Below, one piece after another: positions 43,254-51,253 of a stretch of 64,000 nucleotides of DNA. The notes under the pieces were generated by a model. That model was not told the origin of the DNA and searched no databases. It saw only the letters and a program-made list of their open reading frames with translations. This stretch comes from Bacillota bacterium (lineage in GTDB: Bacteria; Bacillota; Clostridia; Acetivibrionales; DSM-1351). Position 1 is the first letter of the stretch. Each line of letters starts with the position of its first letter. The stretch is from contig JAEZKZ010000052.1 in assembly GCA_023415305.1 (NCBI GenBank), forward strand, positions 20,196-84,195, in the 5' to 3' direction. A program made the translations under genes and the position numbers.

Positions 43254-43339
43254 GGAGGTACCGAGCCCATACCATTTCTATCAAGGAAATACATATTTCT
43301 TTGATGTTCTTGTGAAATGCTGGGCATGGCATAATCATG
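43254..43339 (+). promoter_or_regulatory. hairpin element between ribosome-binding site and start codon (copy 3)
   Basis: AAAGGAGG ends at 43258 and the ATG is at 43337. The intervening block is nearly identical to that at 34029, with the same 11-12 bp tip hairpin, one T for C change, and the conserved GAAATGCTGGGCATGG-CATAATC before the start. One G and a few bases are missing relative to copy 2. The outer stem is therefore weaker here and the pairing may use GCCCA with TGGGC (43321-43325). Because of the missing base the block is not read through in the same frame as copy 2, which argues for a nucleic-acid rather than a protein function. Confidence 0.6.
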
Positions 43340-43873
43340 GAAACTGAACAGTACAATGAAAACATGTTGGTTCCTGATAAAGATACAGACAATCTTAATA
43401 TTATTTTTGTATGTACTGGAAACACCTGTAGAAGCTGTATGGCTGAAGGTATCTTCAGAGCATTTTATCAGCAGGAGGAGAGCCATATGGGAGCAATTGT
43501 TTCGTCAAGAGGGATTCAGGCCTTCGACGGAGATCCAGCTTCCCTGCATTCTGTTGAAGCGTTGAAAAAACTTTGGGACATTGATATATCCATTCACAAG
43601 GCTAGGCTTCTCCGCCCGGAAGATATGAATAAAGCCGGACTGATACTGACTATGACAAGACAGCACAGAGATTTTCTCAGAAGCAGATTTCCAGGAAAAA
43701 AATCAATTATTTATACCTTGAAGGAGTATGCTTATCCTGAACAGGCAGCAGATGGAAGCAGTCTGGATATCACCGATCCCTTCGGAATGCCTTATGAAAG
43801 CTATGAAGCCTGTGCCAGAGAAATCTATGACAGTGTTCACAGGGTCATATCACATAGGTTCGACAGCAGATAG
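43337..43873 (+). CDS. ywlE: low molecular weight protein tyrosine phosphatase family protein
   Basis: A 178-residue phosphatase of the YwlE/Wzb type. The P-loop is VCTGNTCRS near residues 25-33, with nucleophile Cys and the invariant Arg. The general acid Asp is in DITDPFGMPYESYE near residue 144. Family members in Firmicutes act on phosphoarginine or phosphotyrosine. YwlE of Bacillus subtilis, in the same gene neighbourhood, is an arginine phosphatase whose P-loop has Thr at the residue after the first Gly-Asn; the Thr in GNTCRS here agrees with that specificity. The N-terminal 20 residues are extra and acidic. It lies between tsaC and rpiB. Confidence 0.88.
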   Translation: METEQYNENMLVPDKDTDNLNIIFVCTGNTCRSCMAEGIFRAFYQQEESHMGAIVSSRGIQAFDGDPASLHSVEALKKLWDIDISIHKARLLRPEDMNKAGLILTMTRQHRDFLRSRFPGKKSIIYTLKEYAYPEQAADGSSLDITDPFGMPYESYEACAREIYDSVHRVISHRFDSR

Positions 43874-44085
43874 GAAACGTGAACCAACAGGGCTATTTTT
43901 TTTGACATGTAATAATTTATACTATAAAATAATAAAGAATGGCATACCTAAAAAACAGTTAAAATAATATGAAACAAATATTAAATAGTGGCACAGGCAA
44001 TTTTCCTAATAAGACTTCCGATAGTACTTATAATATATATGGTCGGCTTCGGCAAATTGGTACTGCGCCGGAAATGGAGATAAAT

Positions 44086-44535
44086 TTGATAGCAATAGGT
44101 AGTGATCATGCTGGATATCTGCTGAAAGCGGATATAATCAAATTCCTTGAAAGCAAGGGACTGAAAGTTAAGGATTTCGGAACCAATTGTCCTGATTCTG
44201 TAGACTATCCGGATTATGGACAGGCAGTAGCTGAAGCTGTAAGTAATCAGGAATGTGAAAAGGGTATTGTTATATGTGGTACAGGAATAGGTATTTCAAT
44301 AGCATGTAACAAGGTTCCGGGGGTAAGATGTGCTCTGTGTACCGACAGCTATATGGCTAAGATGAGCAGACAGCACAATAATGCAAATATTCTGGCAATA
44401 GGTGAAAGAGTCGTAGGCCCGGGGGTTGCCCTGGATATCATTGAAACCTGGCTTGAAACAGAGTTTTTAGGCGGCAGGCATGGTGACAGAGTTAATAAGA
44501 TTTCCAATATTGAAAAAAAATATTTTACAAAGTGA
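44086..44535 (+). CDS. rpiB: ribose 5-phosphate isomerase B
   Basis: A 149-residue RpiB, the family's usual size, from TTG 44086 (MIAIGSDHAGYLLK), with GGAGA six bases upstream. A frame from ATG 43969 would add 39 residues that match nothing in the family and has no ribosome-binding site. The active-site Cys is in GIVICGTGIGISIACNK near residue 65; HNNANILAIGERVVG and the phosphate-binding Arg region near the end agree. It interconverts ribose 5-phosphate and ribulose 5-phosphate, a pentose-phosphate step. Nine bases separate it from upp, so both are co-transcribed. Confidence 0.93.
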   Translation: MIAIGSDHAGYLLKADIIKFLESKGLKVKDFGTNCPDSVDYPDYGQAVAEAVSNQECEKGIVICGTGIGISIACNKVPGVRCALCTDSYMAKMSRQHNNANILAIGERVVGPGVALDIIETWLETEFLGGRHGDRVNKISNIEKKYFTK

Positions 44536-44544
44536 GGAATAAGA

Positions 44545-45174
44545 ATGGAAAGTGTATTTGTTTTTGACCACCCGCTGATACAGCACAAAATTTCTTTACT
44601 TAGGGATAAGAACACAAACACTAAGGAATTCAGAGAACTAGTATCAGAAATTGCAATGCTTATGGGCTATGAAGTAACAAGAAATATGCCACTGAAGGAA
44701 GTCGAGATTGAAACACCAGTTGGAATAGCTAAAACAAAAGTTATTTCAGGTAAGAAATTGGGAATAGTTCCAATTTTGAGAGCCGGTTTGGGTATGGTGG
44801 ACGGTATGCTAAGTTTGCTTCCCATGGCTAAGGTTGGACATATAGGTTTATATAGAGATCCTGAGACCTTGGAGCCTGTTGAATACTACTGCAAGCTTCC
44901 GGTTGATGTTGAGGAAAGAGAAATAGTTGTGCTGGATCCAATGCTTGCAACTGGCGGATCAGCATCTGCAGCAATCCAATTTATAAAGAACAGAGGCGTA
45001 AGCAATATTAAATTAATGTGTTTGATTGCTGCAAAAGCCGGAATAGAAAGAATCCGTAAGGATCATCCGGATGTAGAGATTTACTGTGCAGCTGTTGATG
45101 AGGTTTTAAACGATCACGCTTACATTGTTCCTGGGTTGGGAGATGCAGGTGACAGACTCTTCGGAACCAAGTAG
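44545..45174 (+). CDS. upp: uracil phosphoribosyltransferase
   Basis: A 209-residue enzyme of standard length. The PRPP-binding loop is VVLDPMLATGGSASAAI near residues 130-146, and the uracil-binding part is AAVDEVLNDHAYIVPGLGDAGD near the end. The N-terminal HPLIQHKISLLRDKNT matches family members well. It salvages uracil to UMP. It follows rpiB by nine bases with a GAGGAA site. The next gene, dCMP deaminase, is also a pyrimidine enzyme, which gives this part of the operon a nucleotide theme. Confidence 0.97.
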   Translation: MESVFVFDHPLIQHKISLLRDKNTNTKEFRELVSEIAMLMGYEVTRNMPLKEVEIETPVGIAKTKVISGKKLGIVPILRAGLGMVDGMLSLLPMAKVGHIGLYRDPETLEPVEYYCKLPVDVEEREIVVLDPMLATGGSASAAIQFIKNRGVSNIKLMCLIAAKAGIERIRKDHPDVEIYCAAVDEVLNDHAYIVPGLGDAGDRLFGTK

Positions 45175-45255
45175 GCACTTTGAGGATAAATATAGATTCT
45201 AATCAGAAAATCGGTGTGAAGTACGATAAAGCATTATTGTAGCAGGGGGGTATAT

Positions 45256-45693
45256 ATGAGGCCATCTTGGGATGAATACTTCATGCAGATAGTGGATTTG
45301 ATAAAAACCAGATCTACCTGCATGAGAAGACAGGTTGGAGCAATTATTGTCAAAGACAAAAGAATACTTTCGACCGGTTATAACGGTGCGCCTGTTGGGT
45401 GTAAACACTGTTCTGAAGTAGGCTGTTTAAGAGAAAAGCTTAATATACCTTCCGGCCAAAGGCATGAACTGTGCAGAGCTATTCATGCGGAACAGAATGC
45501 AATTGTTCAGGCCGCTTACAGCGGGACCAGTGTTAATGGTGCCACTTTATATGTAACAACACAGCCCTGCGTTTTGTGCGCCAAGCTGGCTATCAATGCA
45601 GGAATAGTACGTATTGTATTTAACGGGGATTACCCCGATGAACTGTCTATGACTTTACTTGAGGAAGCAGGTATCGAGGTAGTTAAGGTTTAA
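45256..45693 (+). CDS. deoxycytidylate deaminase family protein
   Basis: A 145-residue zinc deaminase of the ComEB/dCMP deaminase type. Zinc ligands are His and Glu in HAEQNAIVQA near residue 75 and the two Cys in TQPCVLCAKLA. An additional Cys/His site (GCKHCSEVGCLRE) near residue 54 fits the second zinc of T4-type dCMP deaminase. It converts dCMP to dUMP for thymidylate synthesis. GGGGGG precedes the ATG. It is followed by a terminator, so it probably closes the tsaC operon. Confidence 0.92.
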   Translation: MRPSWDEYFMQIVDLIKTRSTCMRRQVGAIIVKDKRILSTGYNGAPVGCKHCSEVGCLREKLNIPSGQRHELCRAIHAEQNAIVQAAYSGTSVNGATLYVTTQPCVLCAKLAINAGIVRIVFNGDYPDELSMTLLEEAGIEVVKV

Positions 45694-45711
45694 TATTAAA
45701 CTAAATCAGAG

Positions 45712-45746
45712 CCAGAGGGAGTTTTAACACCTCCCTCTATTTTGAT
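45712..45746 (+). terminator. terminator after dCMP deaminase
   Basis: AGAGGGAG pairs with CTCCCTCT over a loop of about nine bases, then ATTTTG. It lies about 20 bases after the stop. Confidence 0.8.
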
Positions 45747-45802
45747 GTTTGGAGACCAAACCGAAATAAGTATTGACTTCTCCAAGAACGGAAGGTGTAT
45801 GA

Positions 45803-48091
45803 ATGTCTAGTGTATTTGAGTATTTTATTTCTTTCACCCTTGCTTTTATAGTAGCATTTTCAGCAACTCCGGTGGTTAAAAGCCTGGCTTTTAAAATAGG
45901 GGCTGTTGATATCCCGAAGGATGACAGAAGAATGCATAAACAGCCTATAGCAAGGCTGGGAGGCTTTGCAATTATAGCTGGGTTCTTTGTGTCAATACTT
46001 TTCAGCATAATCAGTTCCAGAGTATTGTCAGTCGGTACGGCTATTGTTTTTGACACGCAGTTTATTGGAATGCTGATTGGCAGCTCTATCATAGCAATCC
46101 TTGGCGTGATTGATGATATAAAGGCTTTAAGTGCAAAACTTAAATTTCCGATTCAGATAATAGCAGCACTTATAGTTGCTGTTACAGGTACAAGGATCGA
46201 CTTTATAACCAATCCGTTTTCTGATATAGGTATTTCAACCTTTGGACCATGGATTTCGTACCCTGTAACAATTTTATGGATTGTGGGAATTACAAATGCT
46301 ATTAACTTTATTGACGGTCTTGACGGCTTGGCAGCAGGAGTATCCTCAATCGGTTCATTATCGTTGTTTTTTGTATCGGTTATCAGACCGGAGCCGGATA
46401 TACATACGGCAGTTCTGGCAGCAATTCTTGCGGGCTCAGCCCTTGGTTTTCTGCCATATAATTTTAACCCTGCAAAGATATTCATGGGAGATACAGGAGC
46501 AACTTTTCTGGGCTTTATGCTTGGAACCATATCAATTCAAGGTACGTACAAGGCCTATACGGCTATAGCAATAGCGGTTCCGATTCTGGTGCTTGCCTTA
46601 CCTTTGTTTGATACCGTCTTTGCAATTCTGAGAAGAGTAGCCAGCGGAAAATCCCCAATGACTGCAGACAGGGGTCACCTTCACCACAGGCTGGTGGATA
46701 TGGGACTCACACAAAGACAGTCTGTATCGCTGATATACGTGGCTAGTGCAGCACTAGGCCTGTGTGCGGTAGTACTTGATTACAAAGGACCTGTAAGTGC
46801 GATAATACTTGTAATAGCAGTTGCAATTTTTGTTATAGTTGGTTCAATGTACATGAATGAGATGAATAATGCCAACAAGGCTAATGAATGCCATCACCTT
46901 GAAAACCCGGCAAGGTTGGCTGCAATAGGAGGAAGAAAATTGGAAAAATTAAAAGTTATGACAATATTCGGAACAAGGCCTGATGCAGTTAAGATGGCTC
47001 CATTGGTTAAGGAATTGGAAAAGAGTGAAAAAATAGATTCTATTGTTTGCGTAACGGCGCAGCATAGGGAAATGCTGGATCAGGTGCTTAAGATGTTTGA
47101 AATCGTTCCTGATCACGATCTTAACATAATGCAAAACAAACAGACCTTAACAGGTATAACCACAAGAGCTCTGGAAGGTCTTGAGAATGTAATAGATAAT
47201 GAAAAACCTGATATTGTATTGGTTCATGGGGATACTACGACTTGCTTTGTAGGAAGCCTTGCTGCATTCTACAAGCAGGTGGCTGTTGGGCATGTGGAAG
47301 CTGGCTTGAGAACTTTTGACAAGTATTCGCCGTACCCTGAAGAAATGAACAGAAAACTTACCGGAGCAATGGCAGATATTCACTTGGCACCTACAGAGAC
47401 CAATAAAGCCAACCTGTTGAATGAGGGAGTAAACCAAGACACCATTTATGTTACAGGTAATACAGTAAATGATGCTTTGAAAACTACTGTAAAAGAAGAC
47501 TATACTTTTGAGTGCGACGCGTTAAGAAATATTGACTTCATTAACAAGAGAGTTATAGCGGTGACAGCACACAGAAGAGAAAATCTGGGTGAGCCGCTCC
47601 GCAATATTTGTCGTGCGCTTGCTACTATAGTTAACAATTACAAGGATGTTGAAATAGTCTATTCTGTGCATTTGAACCCGGCTGTTCAGGAGACTGCAAA
47701 AGAAATTCTGGGAGACAAGGAAAGAGTCCATCTTATACCTCCCTTGGATGTGCAGGATATGCATAACCTAATGGCACGCTCATATATGATTATGACAGAC
47801 TCCGGAGGAATCCAGGAAGAGGCTCCAACACTGGGCAAGCCTGTACTTGTGCTAAGGAAGGAAACTGAAAGACCGGAGGCTGTGAAGGCTGGAACTGTAA
47901 GACTTGCCGGAACAGTTCAGGAAGAAATTGTAGAGCATGCCTCCAAGCTCCTTGATGACAAGGCTGATTATGAAAAAATGGCTAGGGCCGTTAATCCATA
48001 CGGTGATGGAAATGCTTCTGAAAGAATTGTTCAGGTGCTGCTGTACCATTTTGGCTTGACAGACCAGAAGCCTGAGGAATTTAAAGTATAG
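45803..48091 (+). CDS. fused WecA/TagO-type GlcNAc-1-P transferase and WecB UDP-GlcNAc 2-epimerase
   Basis: One uninterrupted frame of 762 codons spans two enzymes usually encoded separately. Residues 1 to about 365 are a polyprenyl-phosphate N-acetylglucosaminyl-1-phosphate transferase with about 11 membrane helices: DDRRMHKQPIARLGG, NFIDGLDGLA, KIFMGDTGATFLG and GHLHHRL. From residue 380 it is a UDP-N-acetylglucosamine 2-epimerase: FGTRPDAVKMAPL, HGDTTTCF, VGHVEAGLRTFD and DSGGIQEEAP. Together they start teichoic-acid or similar surface glycan synthesis and supply UDP-ManNAc. An AGGAGG at 46927 with an in-frame TTG at 46940 would give a free WecB of 383 residues, so the fusion may also yield a separate epimerase. 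Confidence 0.9.
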   Translation: MSSVFEYFISFTLAFIVAFSATPVVKSLAFKIGAVDIPKDDRRMHKQPIARLGGFAIIAGFFVSILFSIISSRVLSVGTAIVFDTQFIGMLIGSSIIAILGVIDDIKALSAKLKFPIQIIAALIVAVTGTRIDFITNPFSDIGISTFGPWISYPVTILWIVGITNAINFIDGLDGLAAGVSSIGSLSLFFVSVIRPEPDIHTAVLAAILAGSALGFLPYNFNPAKIFMGDTGATFLGFMLGTISIQGTYKAYTAIAIAVPILVLALPLFDTVFAILRRVASGKSPMTADRGHLHHRLVDMGLTQRQSVSLIYVASAALGLCAVVLDYKGPVSAIILVIAVAIFVIVGSMYMNEMNNANKANECHHLENPARLAAIGGRKLEKLKVMTIFGTRPDAVKMAPLVKELEKSEKIDSIVCVTAQHREMLDQVLKMFEIVPDHDLNIMQNKQTLTGITTRALEGLENVIDNEKPDIVLVHGDTTTCFVGSLAAFYKQVAVGHVEAGLRTFDKYSPYPEEMNRKLTGAMADIHLAPTETNKANLLNEGVNQDTIYVTGNTVNDALKTTVKEDYTFECDALRNIDFINKRVIAVTAHRRENLGEPLRNICRALATIVNNYKDVEIVYSVHLNPAVQETAKEILGDKERVHLIPPLDVQDMHNLMARSYMIMTDSGGIQEEAPTLGKPVLVLRKETERPEAVKAGTVRLAGTVQEEIVEHASKLLDDKADYEKMARAVNPYGDGNASERIVQVLLYHFGLTDQKPEEFKV
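46927..46942 (+). promoter_or_regulatory. wecB: internal ribosome-binding site and TTG start for wecB
   Basis: AGGAGG (46927-46932), seven bases, TTG (46940-46942), in frame with the epimerase. The protein from here starts MEKLKVMTIFGTRPDAVKM, exactly the usual WecB/MnaA N-terminus, and would be 383 residues long, the usual size. No stop codon separates it from the upstream enzyme. Confidence 0.6.
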
Positions 48092-48160
48092 TGAAAAGTG
48101 AATAATGAATGGTGAAGAATTGAAGAAGCTTGCACCATGAGGCTATCCCTAAAGGGGGTA

Positions 48161-48348
48161 CTAGTTTGAAAGATTTGCTAATGCTCGTCTTCCAAATTAA
48201 CCTCCTTTATTACTTAACGCGTTTCAACGAGGCGGGAGATAAATACTTGCCACCTGTAGAGGTGAGAGACATCTATTACCTCGTTTTAGCGAATAGGGAG
48301 CAGATAAATTTCATTTCATTTTGTGGCCGCTATGTCGGCTCATGGAGG
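48161..48348 (+). repeat. RBS-terminated multi-hairpin element, copy A2
   Basis: A noncoding block between the WecA-WecB gene and the acetyltransferase. The 5' segment (48161-48203) repeats that of 14162-14205 around TTGAAAGA and GCTCGTCTTCCAAA. The 3' segment (from GGGAGCAGATAAATTTC near 48297) repeats 14333-14360. The middle differs but also folds: AACGAGG pairs with CCTCGTT around a CACCT/AGGTG hairpin. A GCCG/CGGC hairpin lies just before GGAGG (48344-48348), the ribosome-binding site of the acetyltransferase. Simple GTGAAAAGTGAATAATG repeats precede it at 48090-48110. Confidence 0.6.
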
Positions 48349-48353
48349 TTATC

Positions 48354-48914
48354 GTGATTAATCACACCGGAACTGAAAACCTTGAGACTGACAGGCTCTT
48401 ACTGAGGAGATTTGAATACAGGGATGTCGAAGGCATGTTAAGGAATTGGATTGCTGATCCTATAATCCAAAGCAACTATGGTGAACCGGTGTATAGCACT
48501 GAAAAAGAAGTACATGAATTACTAACCGTCTGGATTCCCCAATATAAAAACAAGTCATTCTATCGTTGGGCTATTATCCTTAAGGAAACAGGAGAGAATA
48601 TCGGACAGATAGCATTCTGCAGGGTATATAATGAGTTTTCCACTGCAGAAGTCGAGTATTGCATCGGCACTAACTTCTGGGGGAAGGGGTATGCCCCGGA
48701 AGCACTTACTGCAATATTAAAGTACTCTTTTGAAGAACCTTGCTTTGAGAAGCTTGAAGCGTTCCACCGGATCCAAAATCCTGCATCGGGAAGAGTTCTC
48801 CAAAAAGCAGCCATGAGAAAAGCGGACAATGTAAAAAGATTTGAATTACTCAAGGAACAACCCTCTAATGAGGTATGCTATGCCTTGACAAGAAACGAGT
48901 GGTTATGTATTTAA
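48354..48914 (+). CDS. GNAT-family N-acetyltransferase (RimJ/RimL type)
   Basis: A 186-residue acetyltransferase from GTG 48354, placed five bases after GGAGG. A frame starting ATG 48321 would include residues encoded by the repeat element and is rejected. The family's N-terminal LETDRLLLRRFEYRDVEGM is followed by VEYCIGTNFWGKGYAPEAL near residue 103, the acetyl-CoA-binding segment, and by LEAFHRIQNPASGRVLQKA. RimJ/RimL-like members acetylate protein N-termini or small molecules such as antibiotics; specificity is not clear here. It is a single gene, with no related neighbours. Confidence 0.88.
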   Translation: MINHTGTENLETDRLLLRRFEYRDVEGMLRNWIADPIIQSNYGEPVYSTEKEVHELLTVWIPQYKNKSFYRWAIILKETGENIGQIAFCRVYNEFSTAEVEYCIGTNFWGKGYAPEALTAILKYSFEEPCFEKLEAFHRIQNPASGRVLQKAAMRKADNVKRFELLKEQPSNEVCYALTRNEWLCI

Positions 48915-48966
48915 ACCTATGTGACCTATTAGCTTACAGCCTTTGACGACTGGATTTAAATAAATA

Positions 48967-48988
48967 AGGCCGACGTTAGTCGGCCTAC
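48967..48988. terminator. hairpin between convergent GNAT and motB genes
   Basis: A perfect AGGCCGAC/GTCGGCCT stem with a GTTA loop lies between the two convergent genes. A strong T run does not follow directly, so termination strength is uncertain. Confidence 0.45.
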
Positions 48989-49035
48989 AATAACTTTTAC
49001 AATAACTTTTCAGTATTCACCTTTACAATTTCACT

Positions 49036-49800
49036 TTATTTAGTGTTGACATCTTTACTGGCCTCGCCCAGACTCGAATCTTCAGTAAGAATTACAATAT
49101 CAACTCTTCTGTTTTTCTCTCTGTTGGCATCTGAATCGTTTGGAACCAGAGGGGTATATTCTCCATAGCCCACAGCTGAAATCAAACTAGGATCAAGACC
49201 ACCCTTTTCCACGAGTATTCTAAGTACATTTGTAGCTCTGGCGCTTGATAATTCCCAGTTGGAGGGGTATATGGAATTCTTTATAGGCACATTATCGGTG
49301 TGACCCTCAATACGAATATGTTTATTAGGAATATTTGACAGTATATCCTTACCTATTGAAAGTACCTTATCTTCCGATTCTTTCTCAATTTCTGAACTTC
49401 CGGACTTGAAGATTAACCTTTCTTTGATGGAGATAACAACTCCACGTTCCTGTCGCTTAACATCTATGCTTCCTTCAAGGCCCTGTCCTTTAATCATTTG
49501 CTTAACTTCCTGAGTTATACCTTCTATCTGCTGGTCTTCAATTTCTGACGGGATGACAGGTGATGGCATGGTTGCAGGAAAATTAATAAGGGAATTCCCC
49601 TGACCACTACCCTGAAGAACAGAATCAGAGCCTGCACCGAATACTGAACCGAAGGATTGAGAAAGCTGCTGAAACTTTTGTGTATCTACCTGACTGTAGG
49701 CAAATAATAAAATAAACAGAATAAGCAAAAGGTTCATCAAGTCTGCATATGTTAAAAGCCAGCGTTCGTTATTATCCTTAACTATTTTTTCTTTTGCCAT
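49036..49800 (-). CDS. motB: flagellar motor stator protein MotB
   Basis: A 254-residue stator protein. The N-terminal cytoplasmic tail is followed by a single membrane helix beginning TYADLMNLLLILFILLFAYS, in which Asp20 is the ion-binding residue. A linker and plug region follow, then the OmpA-like peptidoglycan-binding domain from about residue 125 (IRIEGHTDNVPI, SARATNVLRIL, YGEYTPLVPNDSDANREKNRRVDI). It anchors the stator to the wall while MotA-MotB channels ions. The gene follows motA at two bases' distance on the minus strand. Whether the ion is H+ or Na+ is not resolved by these motifs alone. Confidence 0.95.
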   Translation of the reverse strand: MAKEKIVKDNNERWLLTYADLMNLLLILFILLFAYSQVDTQKFQQLSQSFGSVFGAGSDSVLQGSGQGNSLINFPATMPSPVIPSEIEDQQIEGITQEVKQMIKGQGLEGSIDVKRQERGVVISIKERLIFKSGSSEIEKESEDKVLSIGKDILSNIPNKHIRIEGHTDNVPIKNSIYPSNWELSSARATNVLRILVEKGGLDPSLISAVGYGEYTPLVPNDSDANREKNRRVDIVILTEDSSLGEASKDVNTK

Positions 49801-49802
49801 TA

Positions 49803-50615
49803 TTAAGCCTCAGCTCCTTCTTCAGCACCGACAGCGGCTTTATCCTTGCTGCCATTTAATTTCTCCATAAGATTGAGATTGAGCTTTTCCTTAATTATAC
49901 GTGGATTTTCTCCGGCCTGTATTGATAAGAGGCCTTCAATAATCAATTCATTTATCATTGTTTCACGGGCAGCCTTTGTTTTTATCTTATTGCCAAAAGG
50001 TAACCATACAAGGTTTGCAAAGGCAACACCATAAAAAGTTGCAATAAACGCACCTGCTATTTTCGGACCAAGAGCCAGCGGGTCACTTAAATCCTTTAGG
50101 ATACTCAACATTCCCATAACCGTACCGCAAACACCCATGGCAGGCCAGGTTCCTCCCATTGCTTCAAATATTTTTGCCCCTGATTCATATATTTCTCCCT
50201 GTAACTCGGTTTCTCTTGCAAGAATATCTTTTATAACCTCTGTTTCTATACCGTCAACAACAAGGGCAAGCCCCTTTCTTATCAAATCATTTTTATTGGA
50301 TTGGGCATCCTGTTCCAGGCTTAGCAAACCGTCCTTTCTCGCTTTTTCTGAGAGGTCTGCCAGCTCATTGATAATGTCTATTTCATTATAATTCTTTTGA
50401 GTGAACAGCATGGAAAGTGTGGACAACAGCTTTTTAAACTCCGACAAGGGAAAGGCTACCAGTGTAGCACCGAAACCGCCGACAAAAACGATTAGAAAAG
50501 GACCTGCCCCCCATAAGCCTCGTAGTAATGACAGGTCAAAATGCCCTTCTTCCAAGTAGCCTAATACAACTCCTCCAAGACCTAAAATCAAACCTACAAT
50601 GGTTGTAATATCCAT
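49803..50615 (-). CDS. motA: flagellar motor stator protein MotA
   Basis: A 270-residue protein with four membrane helices. Family signatures are MDITTIVGLILGLGGVVLGY at the start, the large cytoplasmic loop with charged residues (ELADLSEKARKDGLLSLEQ near residue 89) that contact FliG, and helices 3 and 4 (GAKIFEAMGGTWPAMGVCGTV, KIAGAFIATFYGVAFANL). It works with MotB as the flagellar stator. GGGAGTGG precedes the ATG. The pair stands alone; the flagellar structural genes lie elsewhere. No sigma-D promoter was found directly upstream. Confidence 0.95.
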   Translation of the reverse strand: MDITTIVGLILGLGGVVLGYLEEGHFDLSLLRGLWGAGPFLIVFVGGFGATLVAFPLSEFKKLLSTLSMLFTQKNYNEIDIINELADLSEKARKDGLLSLEQDAQSNKNDLIRKGLALVVDGIETEVIKDILARETELQGEIYESGAKIFEAMGGTWPAMGVCGTVMGMLSILKDLSDPLALGPKIAGAFIATFYGVAFANLVWLPFGNKIKTKAARETMINELIIEGLLSIQAGENPRIIKEKLNLNLMEKLNGSKDKAAVGAEEGAEA

Positions 50616-50702
50616 ATTTTAAACCACTCCCGAATAAAAATTCTTTTGTGCAAGAATAATAATAACCAAAAACTTCTTTATGCACATTTCATAAAAGGGT
50701 AA

Positions 50703-50731
50703 TTGATTTACCTTTTTCTCTGTGCTATTAT
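50703..50731 (+). promoter_or_regulatory. promoter of the atp operon
   Basis: TTGATT (50703-50708), 17 bases, TATTAT (50726-50731), about 120 bases before the first atp gene. The gap 50616-50850 otherwise holds only AT-rich sequence. Confidence 0.6.
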
Positions 50732-50850
50732 TGAACTAAATTTAATACTGTGTACTTATTTCAACGTGCCCAAAATAAACATAAATAAGTATCGTAATTT
50801 TTAAGCAGAAACTTAACAATTATTTACGGAGATTGTATAAAAAAACTATA

Positions 50851-51249
50851 ATGAGTAATATTTTGAAATTTTTTGTAAAAAGAGTAGTTGTTTTTTACGC
50901 AATTGCTCTTATAATATGCATGGTAGTAAAAGGTCCTAAGCTTGCTATGACCGTTGCCCTTACAGCCGGTGTATTATTGTCATTGTTAAGGTTTGCTGTA
51001 CTTGAAGTTGTGTTTAAGCATTTACTTGGGTTAGCTGGTAAAAAACAGGCTGTAATTATAAATCTTTTTATGTATTTATTAAACCTGATAATAATTGGAG
51101 TAACAGTAGTGCTTGCTATGCAATTTGGAGTACATACTTTTGTGGCTGCATTGGCAGGAATATTATCAGTCCTTATTATTGTAATGATAAATGCAGTAAC
51201 AGAAGCTTTTGGAATAACTAAAAATCACTATGGACAGAAGGTGAAATAA
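50851..51249 (+). CDS. atpI: ATP synthase accessory protein AtpI-like
   Basis: A protein of 132 residues (from ATG 50851) with four membrane helices, directly upstream of atpB. Sequence features such as FVKRVVVFYAIALI, LSLLRFAVLEVVFKHLLG and a C-terminal basic tail fit the AtpI/ATP synthase subunit I group, a poorly conserved family that helps assemble the c-ring or transport Mg2+. Its place at the start of the operon is the best support. The start is uncertain: a TTG at 50833 overlaps the GGAG at 50828, and the ATG at 50851 is 20 bases from it. Four bases separate it from atpB. Confidence 0.75.
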   Translation: MSNILKFFVKRVVVFYAIALIICMVVKGPKLAMTVALTAGVLLSLLRFAVLEVVFKHLLGLAGKKQAVIINLFMYLLNLIIIGVTVVLAMQFGVHTFVAALAGILSVLIIVMINAVTEAFGITKNHYGQKVK

Positions 51250-51253
51250 AAAA

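Noticed and set aside
43969..44085. 39-residue N-terminal extension of RpiB
   Set aside because: It has no ribosome-binding site and no counterpart in the family; TTG 44086 has a good site and gives the standard length.
48130..48357. 75-codon frame before the acetyltransferase
   Set aside because: It falls within the repeated hairpin element and has no family features; the element is better explained as noncoding.
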